Positions 1 through 7,289 of a stretch of 8,232 bases of DNA are shown here, piece after piece. The stretch covers positions 1-8,232 of the forward strand of contig CAUEKH010000096.1 of NCBI GenBank assembly GCA_959018155.1. The letters run 5' to 3'. The translations under genes and the position numbers were made by a program. Under the pieces are notes generated by a model that was given only the letters and a program-made list of their open reading frames with translations, was not told the origin of the DNA and did not search any database. Origin of the DNA: an uncultured Hungatella sp. (GTDB taxonomy: Bacteria; Bacillota; Clostridia; Lachnospirales; Lachnospiraceae). Within the stretch, counting starts at the first letter, position 1, and each line of letters opens with the position of its first letter.

Positions 1-49
1 GGTCACCATCTTCAACAAGGGACGGGAAAAATGGAATTGCTCTGCAAAA

Positions 50-1093
50 TTACAAGTCATCCACCAACGCACTGCTCTTCGCATACGCCGTACTTCTCGC
101 CTCAAAAAAGTCCGTCTTTATCATATTCGCGTTGCTGTACTGTCCCACCCAGGCCATGGATTCCGGCTCCTTCTCATGGCCCTCGTAGATTGGCTCAAAT
201 CCAAGGCTCATGCAGCGGAGATTTCCGAGATACTGGATATAATCGGTAATCATTTCCTTCGTCAGTCCGGGGACGTCATTGCCGATGGCGTAGTGGCCCC
301 AGGCAATCTCCTGTTCACAGCCTTCGTGAATCATTTCACGGTACGTGTCGATGCGATCCGGCGTAAATAGTTCCGGCTCCTCTTTTTTCAGTTCCAGAAT
401 CATATTGCGGAATAGCCACAGATGGGTATTCTCGTCCCGGTTGATGTAGCGGATTTCCTGAGCGGAACCCGGCATCTTGTGGTTGCGCCCCAGATTATAG
501 AAAAACATAAACCCGCTGTAGAAATAGACTCCCTCCAGGATAAAGTTGGCCACTACCGTTTTCATAAAGGTATACGGGCTCTTGTCTTTCTGGAATTCAT
601 TATAGAGATTTCCGATAAATGTGTTCCGCGCCAGCAGATGTTCGTCGTTCTTCCACTGGTAGAGAACGTCATTTCTCGTCTGCGGCTCGCAGATGGTATC
701 TAACATATAGCTGTAGCTCTGGCTGTGGACCGCCTCCTGGAAGGTCTGGATCGAGAGGCAGAGATTGATCTCATTTGCCGTGATATACTCGCCGATGGCC
801 GGTAAATTGGCAGTCTGAATACTGTCAAGAAATACGAGGAACGACAGGATTTTATCGTAAGCGCGTCTCTCCCCGGCCGCCAGCATGGGATAGTCCTTGC
901 TGTCCGGCCCTAAATTGATTTCCTCCGGCACCCAGAAATTGTTCATGGCCTGGCGGTACCAGTCGCTAACCCAGGTGTATTTCATGTTGTTAAAATCATT
1001 GAGATTTGTGGTGTTGCCGTTAATCATCCGGCGGTTTCTCACATCTGTATCGCCGTCCGGATTAAACAGCGGCTTTCTTTTTAACATTTCCAT
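50..1093 (-). CDS. nrdB: Class I ribonucleotide reductase, beta (radical-generating) subunit
   Basis: This 347-residue cytoplasmic protein houses the metal site and tyrosyl radical that start catalysis in the NrdA partner. Aligned by eye with E. coli NrdB, the metal ligands are all present: D90, E120, H123, E187, E221 and H224, with the E-x2-H-x3-Y pattern giving the radical tyrosine Y127. Spacing between the second-half ligands (34 residues, then 3) equals that of E. coli. W54 in WVPEEI and D220 match the radical-transfer Trp and Asp, and Y337 near the end probably matches the mobile C-terminal tyrosine. The tail ends ALVDDL, shorter than the E. coli tail. The ATG at 1093 has GAGGAG (1102-1107) 8 nt upstream. 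It lies 56 nt after nrdA with no obvious own promoter, so it should be co-transcribed. The metal (di-iron or di-manganese) cannot be decided from sequence; nrdI is not in the window. Confidence 0.97.
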   Translation of the reverse strand: MEMLKRKPLFNPDGDTDVRNRRMINGNTTNLNDFNNMKYTWVSDWYRQAMNNFWVPEEINLGPDSKDYPMLAAGERRAYDKILSFLVFLDSIQTANLPAIGEYITANEINLCLSIQTFQEAVHSQSYSYMLDTICEPQTRNDVLYQWKNDEHLLARNTFIGNLYNEFQKDKSPYTFMKTVVANFILEGVYFYSGFMFFYNLGRNHKMPGSAQEIRYINRDENTHLWLFRNMILELKKEEPELFTPDRIDTYREMIHEGCEQEIAWGHYAIGNDVPGLTKEMITDYIQYLGNLRCMSLGFEPIYEGHEKEPESMAWVGQYSNANMIKTDFFEARSTAYAKSSALVDDL

Positions 1094-1149
1094 TTATCCT
1101 TCTCCTCACTGAAACTTACTCAATTGAAAGTTCTGTAACCGAACCGCGT

Positions 1150-3732
1150 TCAACTGGAACATACCTCACACTCCTCCACTTCCAGGCTCTTGGAACGGAT
1201 ATAGTAGATGGTTTTGACTCCGCACTCCCATGCCAGAATATAGAGATTCATCACCTGACGCAGCGTGTAATCATTTGTAATATAGAGGTTCATGCTCTGG
1301 GCCTGATCCACATGGCGCTGGCGGACACCCGCCGCACGGATGGACCACTGCTGGTCGATATAGTGGGCATTCTTATACTGCCAGAACGTCGCCGGCGATA
1401 AATCGGGCGCCACCCGCGGGACAAGCCCGTTCTTCTTCTCTTCCAGATAATACCGGTTCATAATCGGATCGAGGCCGGCCGTCGTCCCCGCCACCATGCT
1501 GGTACTGCTGGTCGGCGCAATGGCAATGAGCCAGCCGTTGCGCAGTCCCGCTTTTTTAGTCTTCTCCTTTAACCGCAGCCACTCCTCCGAGTCATAGCTA
1601 CGCTTCTCAAAGTATTCTCCCGTCTGCCATTCGCTGCCCTCAAACAGTTCATATCTGCCTTTTTCCGCCGCATAGTCGCAACTCGCCTCGATTGCAGCAT
1701 AGTTAATCCACTCAAATACCTGATCCGCGAACCGCAAATGTTCCTCTGACTCCCAGGAAATCCCGTTCTTCGCCAGCATGTGATGGTATCCGCTGACCCC
1801 CAGCCCGATGGGACGGTATTTTAAATTATTGATTTTTGCGTAGGGGACCGGGAAGAAATTTAAATCGATCACGTTATCCAGGGCGCGGACAGCGCTTCTT
1901 ACTAATTCTGTAATCTCCTGCCGGTCCGTCACATCAATCTTTCCCAGGGAAAGACTGGCCAGATTACAGACCACAAAATCGCCGGGCTTCGTGACCGATA
2001 CCACGACCGTCTCCCCGTCAACCGTCTCGATCCGCTGTTCCACCTCTTCCACCGCGCTCATGTTCTGTGCAATCTCTGTACAGAGGTTGCTGCAATAGAT
2101 GATTCCCTTATGGCTGTTCGGGTTCGCCTCATTGACCAGATCCCGGTTGAAAGTAAATGGCGTTCCCGTCTCCACCGCGCTCTTTAAAATGAGCCGCACC
2201 AGTTCCTTTACAGTAATAACCCGCTTATGAATCCGATGATCTTCCACACACTCCCAGTACCGCTTCTCCCACTCTTTTCCATAGTAATCTTCCAGCGAAT
2301 ACCCTTTCACCGTCAGAATCTCGTGAGGCCACATTAAGTACCAGTCCGCGTCAATCGTCGCCTGTGCCAGTTTCCGACACAGATACGTATAACAGACCGC
2401 CGCAAATACGTCGTCCGCTTTCATGCGGTCATCGCCATTGTTGATGCGCAGGGCCAGATACTCCGGAAGGTCCTTGTGCCACGCATCCAGATAGACGGCC
2501 ACCGCCCCCTGACGCACTCCCAGTTGATCCACCGCAACCGCGGTATCATTGGCCAGCTTAATCCAGCGAATCACTCCGCCTGCCGCCCCCTTAAATCCAC
2601 GGATCGTGCTGCCTTTCGCCCGCACTTTTCCAAAATAAAGCCCCATGCCGCCGCCAAATTTGCTGACCTTGGCGAAGCTGTCAATACTCCGGTAGATGCC
2701 ATTTAAGCTGTCCGGCACCGTGTCAATAAAGCAGGAAGAAAGCTGGTGGTACGGTTTGCGGGCATTGGAAAGGGTCGGTGTTGCCATCGTCACCTTCAGC
2801 GTACTGAGCATATCGTAAAAACGCTTCACCCAGCCTTCCCTGTCTTCCTTTTCCAGCATGGCAAGGTGGAGAGCAATCCCCAGAAACATCTCCTGGGGTG
2901 ATTCCAACGGGACATTCTGGTGGCTTCTGATGGTATACCTGCCAAGGAGAAGCTCCAGGCCGGAATACGTAAACAGCTTATTCCGCCCATTATCGAGGAA
3001 CAGGGCACAGCGCTCTATCTCCTCCCTGGTATAGTGTTCCAGAATATAATCCCCATAAAGCCCTTCTTCCGTCAAATACTTTACTTTCTCATAGAAGCTT
3101 CCTAACTGATACCGCGCCTCCTCCAGTCTTAAATTTTTCATAAAGCGGAACATGGAAAGTCTGGCCGCTATATACTCCCAGTCCGGCGCCTCCTGGGTCG
3201 TCAGTTCCACCGCGGCCTGGATGAGGACATTTAACTTCTCAGCGCCTGTCATGCCCGACTTACAGAAGGCGGAAAATTTCATCAGCAGATGCTCTAAATG
3301 GTAGGGCAAATCAGGCCAGGTTTTCTGCACCTCTTTTAATACCTGCTCTAAGCTTTCTTCCGCCGGATTCCTCTCCGACACATTTCCATCTGACGCCCCC
3401 GAAAAACATCTCAGAATTTCCTGTCTGACTTCCCGCTCCCGGCTTCTCTCATTTCTGTATAAGATGAAGCTTTTCAGCGCCTCATAGCAGCCCGCCTCCA
3501 TCAACGCCTGTTCCACCATATCCTGAATCTGTTCCACCGTCAGAACACTGCCCTCCTGCACCCGGAAAGCCACCTTGTTTTCCACAAGCATCATAATCCG
3601 TTCCATGCGCTCATTTTCCGGCTCCTGGCCCACGCTCTGAAAGGCGCTCCTCACCGCATTCTCTATCTTTCCGCTGTCATACGTCTCCGGCTGTCCATTT
3701 CTCTTTCTGATTTCCATAAATCTTCCCGCCAT
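1150..3732 (-). CDS. nrdA: Class I ribonucleotide reductase, alpha (catalytic) subunit with ATP-cone
   Basis: The cytoplasmic catalytic subunit reduces ribonucleoside diphosphates to deoxyribonucleotides with NrdB. The 860 residues are longer than E. coli NrdA (761). An ATP-cone lies at about 6-95 (KRNG start, KIENAVRSAF, then the VENKV and YRNER ends), implying dATP/ATP activity control. A charged linker follows at about 100-145, then the reductase N-domain and barrel. Active-site residues are C334 (LSSCF), N549, C551 and E553 (SNLCTEI) and C589 (VVCNLAS). The radical-relay pair is Y843-Y844 (KTIYY), and the redox-relay pair is C855 and C858 in the tail ECEVCSS. The start is uncertain: ATG 3732 has GGAG only 1 nt upstream, too close, while ATG 3717 (MEIRKRNG) fits the usual ATP-cone start but has only a weak GGGAAG. 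It is first gene of nrdA-nrdB, behind the promoter at 3826-3854. Confidence 0.97.
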   Translation of the reverse strand: MAGRFMEIRKRNGQPETYDSGKIENAVRSAFQSVGQEPENERMERIMMLVENKVAFRVQEGSVLTVEQIQDMVEQALMEAGCYEALKSFILYRNERSREREVRQEILRCFSGASDGNVSERNPAEESLEQVLKEVQKTWPDLPYHLEHLLMKFSAFCKSGMTGAEKLNVLIQAAVELTTQEAPDWEYIAARLSMFRFMKNLRLEEARYQLGSFYEKVKYLTEEGLYGDYILEHYTREEIERCALFLDNGRNKLFTYSGLELLLGRYTIRSHQNVPLESPQEMFLGIALHLAMLEKEDREGWVKRFYDMLSTLKVTMATPTLSNARKPYHQLSSCFIDTVPDSLNGIYRSIDSFAKVSKFGGGMGLYFGKVRAKGSTIRGFKGAAGGVIRWIKLANDTAVAVDQLGVRQGAVAVYLDAWHKDLPEYLALRINNGDDRMKADDVFAAVCYTYLCRKLAQATIDADWYLMWPHEILTVKGYSLEDYYGKEWEKRYWECVEDHRIHKRVITVKELVRLILKSAVETGTPFTFNRDLVNEANPNSHKGIIYCSNLCTEIAQNMSAVEEVEQRIETVDGETVVVSVTKPGDFVVCNLASLSLGKIDVTDRQEITELVRSAVRALDNVIDLNFFPVPYAKINNLKYRPIGLGVSGYHHMLAKNGISWESEEHLRFADQVFEWINYAAIEASCDYAAEKGRYELFEGSEWQTGEYFEKRSYDSEEWLRLKEKTKKAGLRNGWLIAIAPTSSTSMVAGTTAGLDPIMNRYYLEEKKNGLVPRVAPDLSPATFWQYKNAHYIDQQWSIRAAGVRQRHVDQAQSMNLYITNDYTLRQVMNLYILAWECGVKTIYYIRSKSLEVEECEVCSS

Positions 3733-3762
3733 TCTCCAAAGTTTTCCAGAATTGACTTTTTG

Positions 3763-3824
3763 CCATTAATATCCATTTCTTCCATTAATAGTATTAATAA
3801 CTGTTATCAAATACTGTCTGATAA
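3763..3824 (-). repeat. nrdA leader: small hairpin and short direct repeats
   Basis: The predicted 87-nt leader of nrdA holds two minor structures. TTATCA (3819-3824 on the minus strand) and TGATAA (3804-3809) form 6-bp inverted arms with a 9-nt loop near the predicted transcript start. The plus-strand 9-mer CCATTAATA occurs twice, at 3763-3771 and 3782-3790, with a third partial ATTAATA at 3793-3799. No T-tract follows the hairpin, so it is not a terminator. It might influence mRNA stability, or it may be chance in AT-rich DNA. I assign no function. Confidence 0.3.
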
Positions 3825-3825
3825 G

Positions 3826-3854
3826 AATATACCACAAGATATTGGTTATTTCAA
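3826..3854 (-). promoter_or_regulatory. Sigma-70/SigA-type promoter of the nrdAB operon
   Basis: On the minus strand, a -35 box TTGAAA (3849-3854) is followed by a spacer of exactly 17 bp and a -10 box TATATT (3826-3831), one mismatch from TATAAT. Transcription would start near A3819, leaving a leader of about 87 nt before ATG 3732. Both boxes and the spacing are read directly. The -35 box and spacer fall inside the inverted repeat at 3830-3866, so a bound repressor should block polymerase. No competing promoter of similar quality is visible nearer nrdA. Confidence 0.75.
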
Positions 3855-3866
3855 TATCTTGTGGTA
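3830..3866. promoter_or_regulatory. Perfect inverted repeat operator, NrdR-box-like
   Basis: Arms TACCACAAGATATTG (3830-3844) and CAATATCTTGTGGTA (3852-3866) are perfect 15-bp inverted copies around a 7-bp centre. Each arm holds a 10-bp core, CAAGATATTG (3835-3844) and CAATATCTTG (3852-3861), matching the NrdR-box core CwAtATaTwG with one mismatch. NrdR is the zinc-finger/ATP-cone repressor of ribonucleotide reductase genes, and this site sits directly upstream of nrdA over its promoter. The two core centres are 17 bp apart, closer than the roughly three helical turns usual for tandem NrdR boxes as I recall it. Another dimeric regulator binding the whole palindrome therefore remains possible. 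Neither side has a T-tract, so it is not a terminator. Confidence 0.7.
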
Positions 3867-3966
3867 CAAAATAAAGTTTGATATGATTTATGCCTTCCCA
3901 TTTACCTGTATAACCGAAACAGACCGTACCATGGCCGGCCGCAAACCGCCGGGAGTCCTCCTGTCC

Positions 3967-4281
3967 CTATCTCGTTCCGTTCTCTCTCATGTGTACATAA
4001 GCCGCAATCGCCTGTCTCACAAAATCTGCCGTTCCATCACCGCCCACCTTATCAATATTTTCCCTCATACGTCTATCCTCCACATACATCTGTCCAAGAT
4101 CACTCAGTATTTCATTGGTACAGGTATAATAATGCCCTGTAATAAAACTTTGTAAATCGCCAATCTTTTCCTGTACCGTTGAGTCCTTCGGAGGCAGATG
4201 GCGCAGAGAACCAATTTCGGTAAATAGAGTCATCAACGATTCTGCCGTCTTCTCAAAATTCTGGCCCTCCTTACAGGAATT
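3967..4281 (-). pseudogene. 5'-truncated TipAS-domain (MerR/TipAL-type) regulator remnant
   Basis: The reading frame encodes the C-terminal part of a TipAS antibiotic-recognition domain, the ligand-binding half of MerR-family TipAL regulators. Recognisable pieces are the helix with LQSFITGHYYTCTNEIL, then LGQMYVEDRR, ENIDK and GTADFVRQAIAAY. The DNA-binding MerR half, normally about 110 residues plus a linker, is absent. Homology-like sequence (EGQNFEKTAESL) continues upstream of the first possible starts, TTG 4236 and ATG 4233, back to an in-frame TAA at 4282-4284. No start codon exists in that stretch. An AAGGAGG at 4266-4272 is about 28 nt before the TTG, too far, and looks like coding remnant. 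The frame itself is intact with a TAG at 3967-3969. I infer a gene cut by deletion at its 5' side; a standalone TipAS peptide of 89 residues is the less likely alternative. Confidence 0.7.
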
Positions 4282-4288
4282 TTATATT

Positions 4289-4328
4289 AAAAAAGGAATC
4301 CAGCATATTATGGTAAATGCTGAATCCC
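4289..4328 (-). terminator. Rho-independent terminator of the opp-type operon
   Basis: On the minus strand a 12-bp stem (arms 4317-4328 and 4295-4306) encloses a 10-nt loop and is followed at once by six T residues (4289-4294). Two positions in the stem are G-U pairs when read as minus-strand RNA, but become A-C mismatches when read as plus-strand RNA. The hairpin is thus built for minus-strand transcripts. It lies 27 nt after the stop of the last transporter gene. An A-rich stretch before the stem could lengthen pairing with the T-tract. Confidence 0.88.
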
Positions 4329-4355
4329 TCTTTTCTCATTTCTGTCCTCAGTTTC

Positions 4356-5345
4356 CTACCGCACCCCCGCATGGTGGCACGCCACATAATGCCCCGTCTC
4401 GAACTCCCTCATCGCCGGGCAGGAGGTCTTACACTCCTCCGTCGCGTAGGCACACCGCGTATGGAACCGGCAGCCCTGCGGAATATTCATCGGGCTCGGC
4501 AGATCGCCTTCCAGAATCTCCCTCTGGGACTTTCTCGCCAGTTTCGGATCCGCCACCGGGATGGAAGACAGAAGCGCCTTCGTATACGGATGAAGCGGAT
4601 TCTCGTAGAGTTCGTCGCTCTCCGCGATCTCCACAATCTTGCCAAGGTACATTACCCCGATTCTCGTGGAAATGTGCCGCACCATGGACAAGTCATGGGC
4701 CACGAAAAGGTACGTAAGCCCCAGTTCGGCCTGCAGATCCTCCAGCATATTCACCACCTGCGCCTGAATCGACACATCGAGGGCGGAAATCGGCTCGTCG
4801 CAGAGTAAGAACTCCGGCTCCACGGCCAGCGCCCTGGCAATTCCGATTCGCTGCCTCTGGCCGCCGGAAAATTCGTAAGCATATTTATACATATCAGAAG
4901 GCTTCATGCCGACCCGTTTTAACAGTTCTACAATCCGCTCCTCCATCTCCCCATTCGTCAGCTTCCGATCCACAGTCATCGGTTCACTGATAATCTCCTT
5001 CACATTATGATGGGGATCCAGCGCCGAGTACGGATCCTGGAAAATGATCTGCATCCGCTTGTGGTAAGGAATCAGCGCCTTGTTCTTTAAGTCGGTGATA
5101 TCCTGGCCATCAAAGATAATCTTTCCGCCGGTCGGCTCATACATACGGATCAAAGTCCTGCCAAGCGTGGACTTTCCGCAGCCCGACTCTCCAACGAGAC
5201 CGAATGTCTCGCCCTTTCTGATAGCCAGCGACACGCCATCCACAGCGCGGACAGCCTGTTTCTGCCTTCCGAAGAAATCCTTGACCGGGAAATGCTTCTC
5301 CAGTTCTTTCGCTTCCAGCAGGATTCTGCTCTTCTCATCAGTCAT
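4356..5345 (-). CDS. oppF: Oligopeptide/dipeptide-type ABC transporter ATP-binding protein (F subunit)
   Basis: One of two ATPases that power import of peptides or similar small solutes, bound to the cytoplasmic face of the permeases. In its 329 residues are Walker [10 protein letters not shown] (52-60), Q-loop Q103, signature FSGGQRQR (159-166), Walker B LLCDEP (180-185), D-loop SALD (187-190) and switch H217. The Opp/Dpp C-terminal domain follows, with [13 protein letters not shown] (251-263) and cysteines C292, C298, C305 and C323 spaced x5-x6-x17, the pattern tied to an iron-sulfur cluster in this family. C310 is extra. The ATG overlaps the upstream ATPase by 8 nt (ATGACTGA), and AAAGGAGG (5355-5362) sits 9 nt before it, so translation is probably coupled. 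It is the last gene before the terminator. F versus D is assigned from gene order and similarity; the substrate is unknown. Confidence 0.93.
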   Translation of the reverse strand: MTDEKSRILLEAKELEKHFPVKDFFGRQKQAVRAVDGVSLAIRKGETFGLVGESGCGKSTLGRTLIRMYEPTGGKIIFDGQDITDLKNKALIPYHKRMQIIFQDPYSALDPHHNVKEIISEPMTVDRKLTNGEMEERIVELLKRVGMKPSDMYKYAYEFSGGQRQRIGIARALAVEPEFLLCDEPISALDVSIQAQVVNMLEDLQAELGLTYLFVAHDLSMVRHISTRIGVMYLGKIVEIAESDELYENPLHPYTKALLSSIPVADPKLARKSQREILEGDLPSPMNIPQGCRFHTRCAYATEECKTSCPAMREFETGHYVACHHAGVR

Positions 5346-6375
5346 TGCGCTTCTCCTCCTTTCCGCTCATCGCATCCAGTTCCTCTGCAGAAAAGACGCA
5401 CATCGCCCGCTGCGTATCACTGTAGACGCGGTACTCCGGCATTTTGCCAAGACATTTTTCAGAGGCAAACCGGCAGCGCTCCGCAAATGGACATCCTTCC
5501 GGAGGGTTGACAAGAGACGGCGCCATGCCCGGAATCGGCTCTAACCGTTCCTTCACACCGGAGGTTGGCCTCGGGATCGCATTTAACAGCGCCCGTGTAT
5601 AAGGGTGCTTCGGAGAATAGAAAATCTCGTCCGTCAGTCCCTCTTCCATGATTCTTCCGCCATACATGACATTGATGCGGTTGCTCAAGCTGGCCACCAC
5701 GCCAAGGTCGTGGGTGATAAGCACGATGCTCATGCCCGTGTCATCCTTTAAGGATTTCAGCAAATCGAGGATCTGCGCCTGGATGGTCACATCCAGAGCC
5801 GTTGTCGGCTCGTCCGCGATCAAAAGCTTCGGCTGACAGCAGAGCGCCATGGCAATCAGCACACGCTGTCTCATGCCGCCTGAAAATTCATGGGGATACT
5901 GGTCCAGCCGCTTCTCCGGGGACGGAATTCCAACCTTCTTGAGCGTCTCAACCGCTTCCTGTCTGGACGCCTTCTTATCGAGGCCGCGGTGGCGTTTCAG
6001 CACCTCCTCCAAATGGTATCCAATCTTCTTTAAAGGATTTAACGCTGTCATGGGGTCCTGGAAAATCATGGCGAAATCCTTTCCCCTCATGCGCCTGCGC
6101 TCCTCCGCTGAAAGGCCCTTCATGTCCTTTCCCATAAATTCCAGGGCATCGGCCGTAATCTCCGCATTCTCCGGGAGAAGGCCCATGATGGACTTCATCA
6201 GGACGCTCTTACCGCTTCCCGATTCCCCGACTACCGCCAGAATATCGCCGTCATCCACATGGATGTCCACGCCTCTGACCGCCTTCACCAGGCTGCCGTG
6301 GGTGTGGAAGGTGGTGTGGAGATTGCGGACAGTCAGGATTTCTTTCTTTTTCACATTTTCATTCTTCTGTTCCAT
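5338..6375 (-). CDS. oppD: Oligopeptide/dipeptide-type ABC transporter ATP-binding protein (D subunit)
   Basis: The partner ATPase of the importer, 345 residues from the chosen start. Walker A is GESGSGKS (50-57), Q-loop Q106, signature FSGGMRQR (164-171), Walker B LLIADEP (184-190), D-loop TALD (192-195) and switch H222. The C-terminal domain has [13 protein letters not shown] (256-268) and cysteines C295, C301, C308 and C326, with the same x5-x6-x17 spacing as its partner. I place the start at ATG 6375 (MEQKNENV) because GAGGAG (6382-6387) lies 6 nt upstream. A GTG at 6402 would add nine residues but overlaps the permease by 14 nt and would put that Shine-Dalgarno inside the gene. With the ATG there is a 13-nt gap to the permease stop. 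Its 3' end carries the ribosome binding site of the next ATPase gene. Ligand unknown. Confidence 0.94.
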   Translation of the reverse strand: MEQKNENVKKKEILTVRNLHTTFHTHGSLVKAVRGVDIHVDDGDILAVVGESGSGKSVLMKSIMGLLPENAEITADALEFMGKDMKGLSAEERRRMRGKDFAMIFQDPMTALNPLKKIGYHLEEVLKRHRGLDKKASRQEAVETLKKVGIPSPEKRLDQYPHEFSGGMRQRVLIAMALCCQPKLLIADEPTTALDVTIQAQILDLLKSLKDDTGMSIVLITHDLGVVASLSNRINVMYGGRIMEEGLTDEIFYSPKHPYTRALLNAIPRPTSGVKERLEPIPGMAPSLVNPPEGCPFAERCRFASEKCLGKMPEYRVYSDTQRAMCVFSAEELDAMSGKEEKRND

Positions 6376-6381
6376 GCCTGT

Positions 6382-6387
6382 CTCCTC
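6382..6387 (-). promoter_or_regulatory. Ribosome binding site that decides the oppD start
   Basis: GAGGAG on the minus strand lies just after the permease C stop (6389-6391), 6 nt before ATG 6375. This spacing selects the ATG over the in-frame GTG at 6402, which has no comparable site. Confidence 0.8.
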
Positions 6388-6388
6388 T

Positions 6389-7285
6389 CTACTCTTTCTC
6401 ACCGGCCATGACTCTCGGTTCCACGAAAATCCTCAGTAAATTGCCCAGCTTATTAAAGGCAAAGATTGTAATTACAATCAAAAGGCCCGGAATCACCGCC
6501 ATGTAAAATGCGTTCTGCATCGTCCCCTGAGCACTCTGTAAGAGACTGCCCCAGGAAGACATGGGCTGCTGGATCCCGATTCCCAAAAAGCTTAAGGAGG
6601 ACTCTGTCATGATGGCGCTTGCAATTCCGCTGGTGGCAGCAATGATAATCGTCGGAAATACCGATGGAATCACGTGTTTTCCGATAATCTTCCAGATTGG
6701 CACGCCCGCGAATCTGGCATACATCACGAATTCTCTCTCCTTGATGGACAGAGTCTCCGCCCGCACAAGCCGCGCGATTTCCATCCACGTGAAGAATCCG
6801 ATTACGATAATGATAGAACGCAGTCCCGGACGGAGGAAAATACTGATAACCGTGACGAGTATCATCCACGGAATTGAGGACATAATATCAACAATTCTCA
6901 TCAGCACCATATCAATAATCCCGCCACAGTAACCGGCCAGAGTTCCGACCACAACGCCGATAACTACGCTGGTCAGCATGGCCAGGAATCCGACGAGCAG
7001 GGAAACGCGGCCCCCGTAGATAACACGGGCAAAATAATCGCGGCCCACCTCATCCGTTCCGAACCAGTGCTCCGCCGACGGTCCCTGTAACATGTGGCTG
7101 ACATTTGTCGCATTCGGGTCCATGGGAAGAAGCGGCGCAATCAGGGACATAATCAGAATAATTGCCAGTAAAGAGAGAGAAACAATGGCAACCTTGTCAT
7201 GTTTCAGTGCAATCAGCACATTGTCAAGCCTGGTAGGGCCTGTTTTTGCTTTCTCTGCCTTCTTTTGTTCACGATTTCTGCTCAC
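6389..7285 (-). CDS. oppC: Oligopeptide/dipeptide-type ABC transporter permease (C subunit)
   Basis: An inner-membrane permease of 298 residues that pairs with permease B to form the translocation channel. A charged cytoplasmic N-terminus (1-31) precedes about six membrane segments: roughly 32-53, 95-118, 123-150, 155-172, 208-233 and 262-281. The family motif after the first segment is clear: HWFGTDEVGRDYFARVIYGG (73-92). The cytoplasmic EAA coupling loop that contacts the ATPases is at about 185-207 (FVMYARFAGVPIWKIIGKH). The C-terminus FVEPRV is typical of DppC/OppC. The start is a GTG at 7285, supported by GGGG (7293-7296) 7 nt upstream within GGGGTGAT; an ATG 3 nt earlier is in another frame and stops at once. 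The gap to permease B is 4 nt. The solute cannot be told from permease sequence alone; peptides, nickel or glycosides are all known for the family. Confidence 0.94.
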   Translation of the reverse strand: MSRNREQKKAEKAKTGPTRLDNVLIALKHDKVAIVSLSLLAIILIMSLIAPLLPMDPNATNVSHMLQGPSAEHWFGTDEVGRDYFARVIYGGRVSLLVGFLAMLTSVVIGVVVGTLAGYCGGIIDMVLMRIVDIMSSIPWMILVTVISIFLRPGLRSIIIVIGFFTWMEIARLVRAETLSIKEREFVMYARFAGVPIWKIIGKHVIPSVFPTIIIAATSGIASAIMTESSLSFLGIGIQQPMSSWGSLLQSAQGTMQNAFYMAVIPGLLIVITIFAFNKLGNLLRIFVEPRVMAGEKE

Positions 7286-7289
7286 TTCA

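Noticed and set aside
1..49. Terminator or next gene start after nrdB
   Set aside because: There is a short T-rich stretch but no stem, and an ATG at 7-9 on the minus strand has too few codons in the window and no clear ribosome binding site.
3830..3866. The palindrome as an intrinsic terminator
   Set aside because: No T-tract follows the hairpin on either strand, and it overlaps a well-formed promoter.
3841..3872. Plus-strand promoter (TTGGTT, 17 bp, TACAAA) within the palindrome
   Set aside because: Only a partial match, arising from symmetry of the repeat, and no plus-strand gene lies downstream.
3870..3966. Small gene, RNA or attachment site between the TipAS remnant and the nrd promoter
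   Set aside because: Only a GC-rich patch with GGCCGGCC and a 14-codon frame are visible; no structure or motif supports a feature.
3760..4155. Plus-strand open frame of 131 codons across the nrd promoter region
   Set aside because: It runs antisense through the TipAS remnant and the operator palindrome, has no recognisable motif, and its composition follows the opposite strand.
4317..4808. Plus-strand open frames of 135 and 163 codons over the F ATPase
   Set aside because: They are antisense to a gene with a full set of ABC ATPase motifs and have no family features of their own.
6376..6402. GTG at 6402 as the start of the D ATPase
   Set aside because: No suitable ribosome binding site. 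A strong GAGGAG sits 6 nt before ATG 6375, and the added residues do not belong to the family N-terminus.
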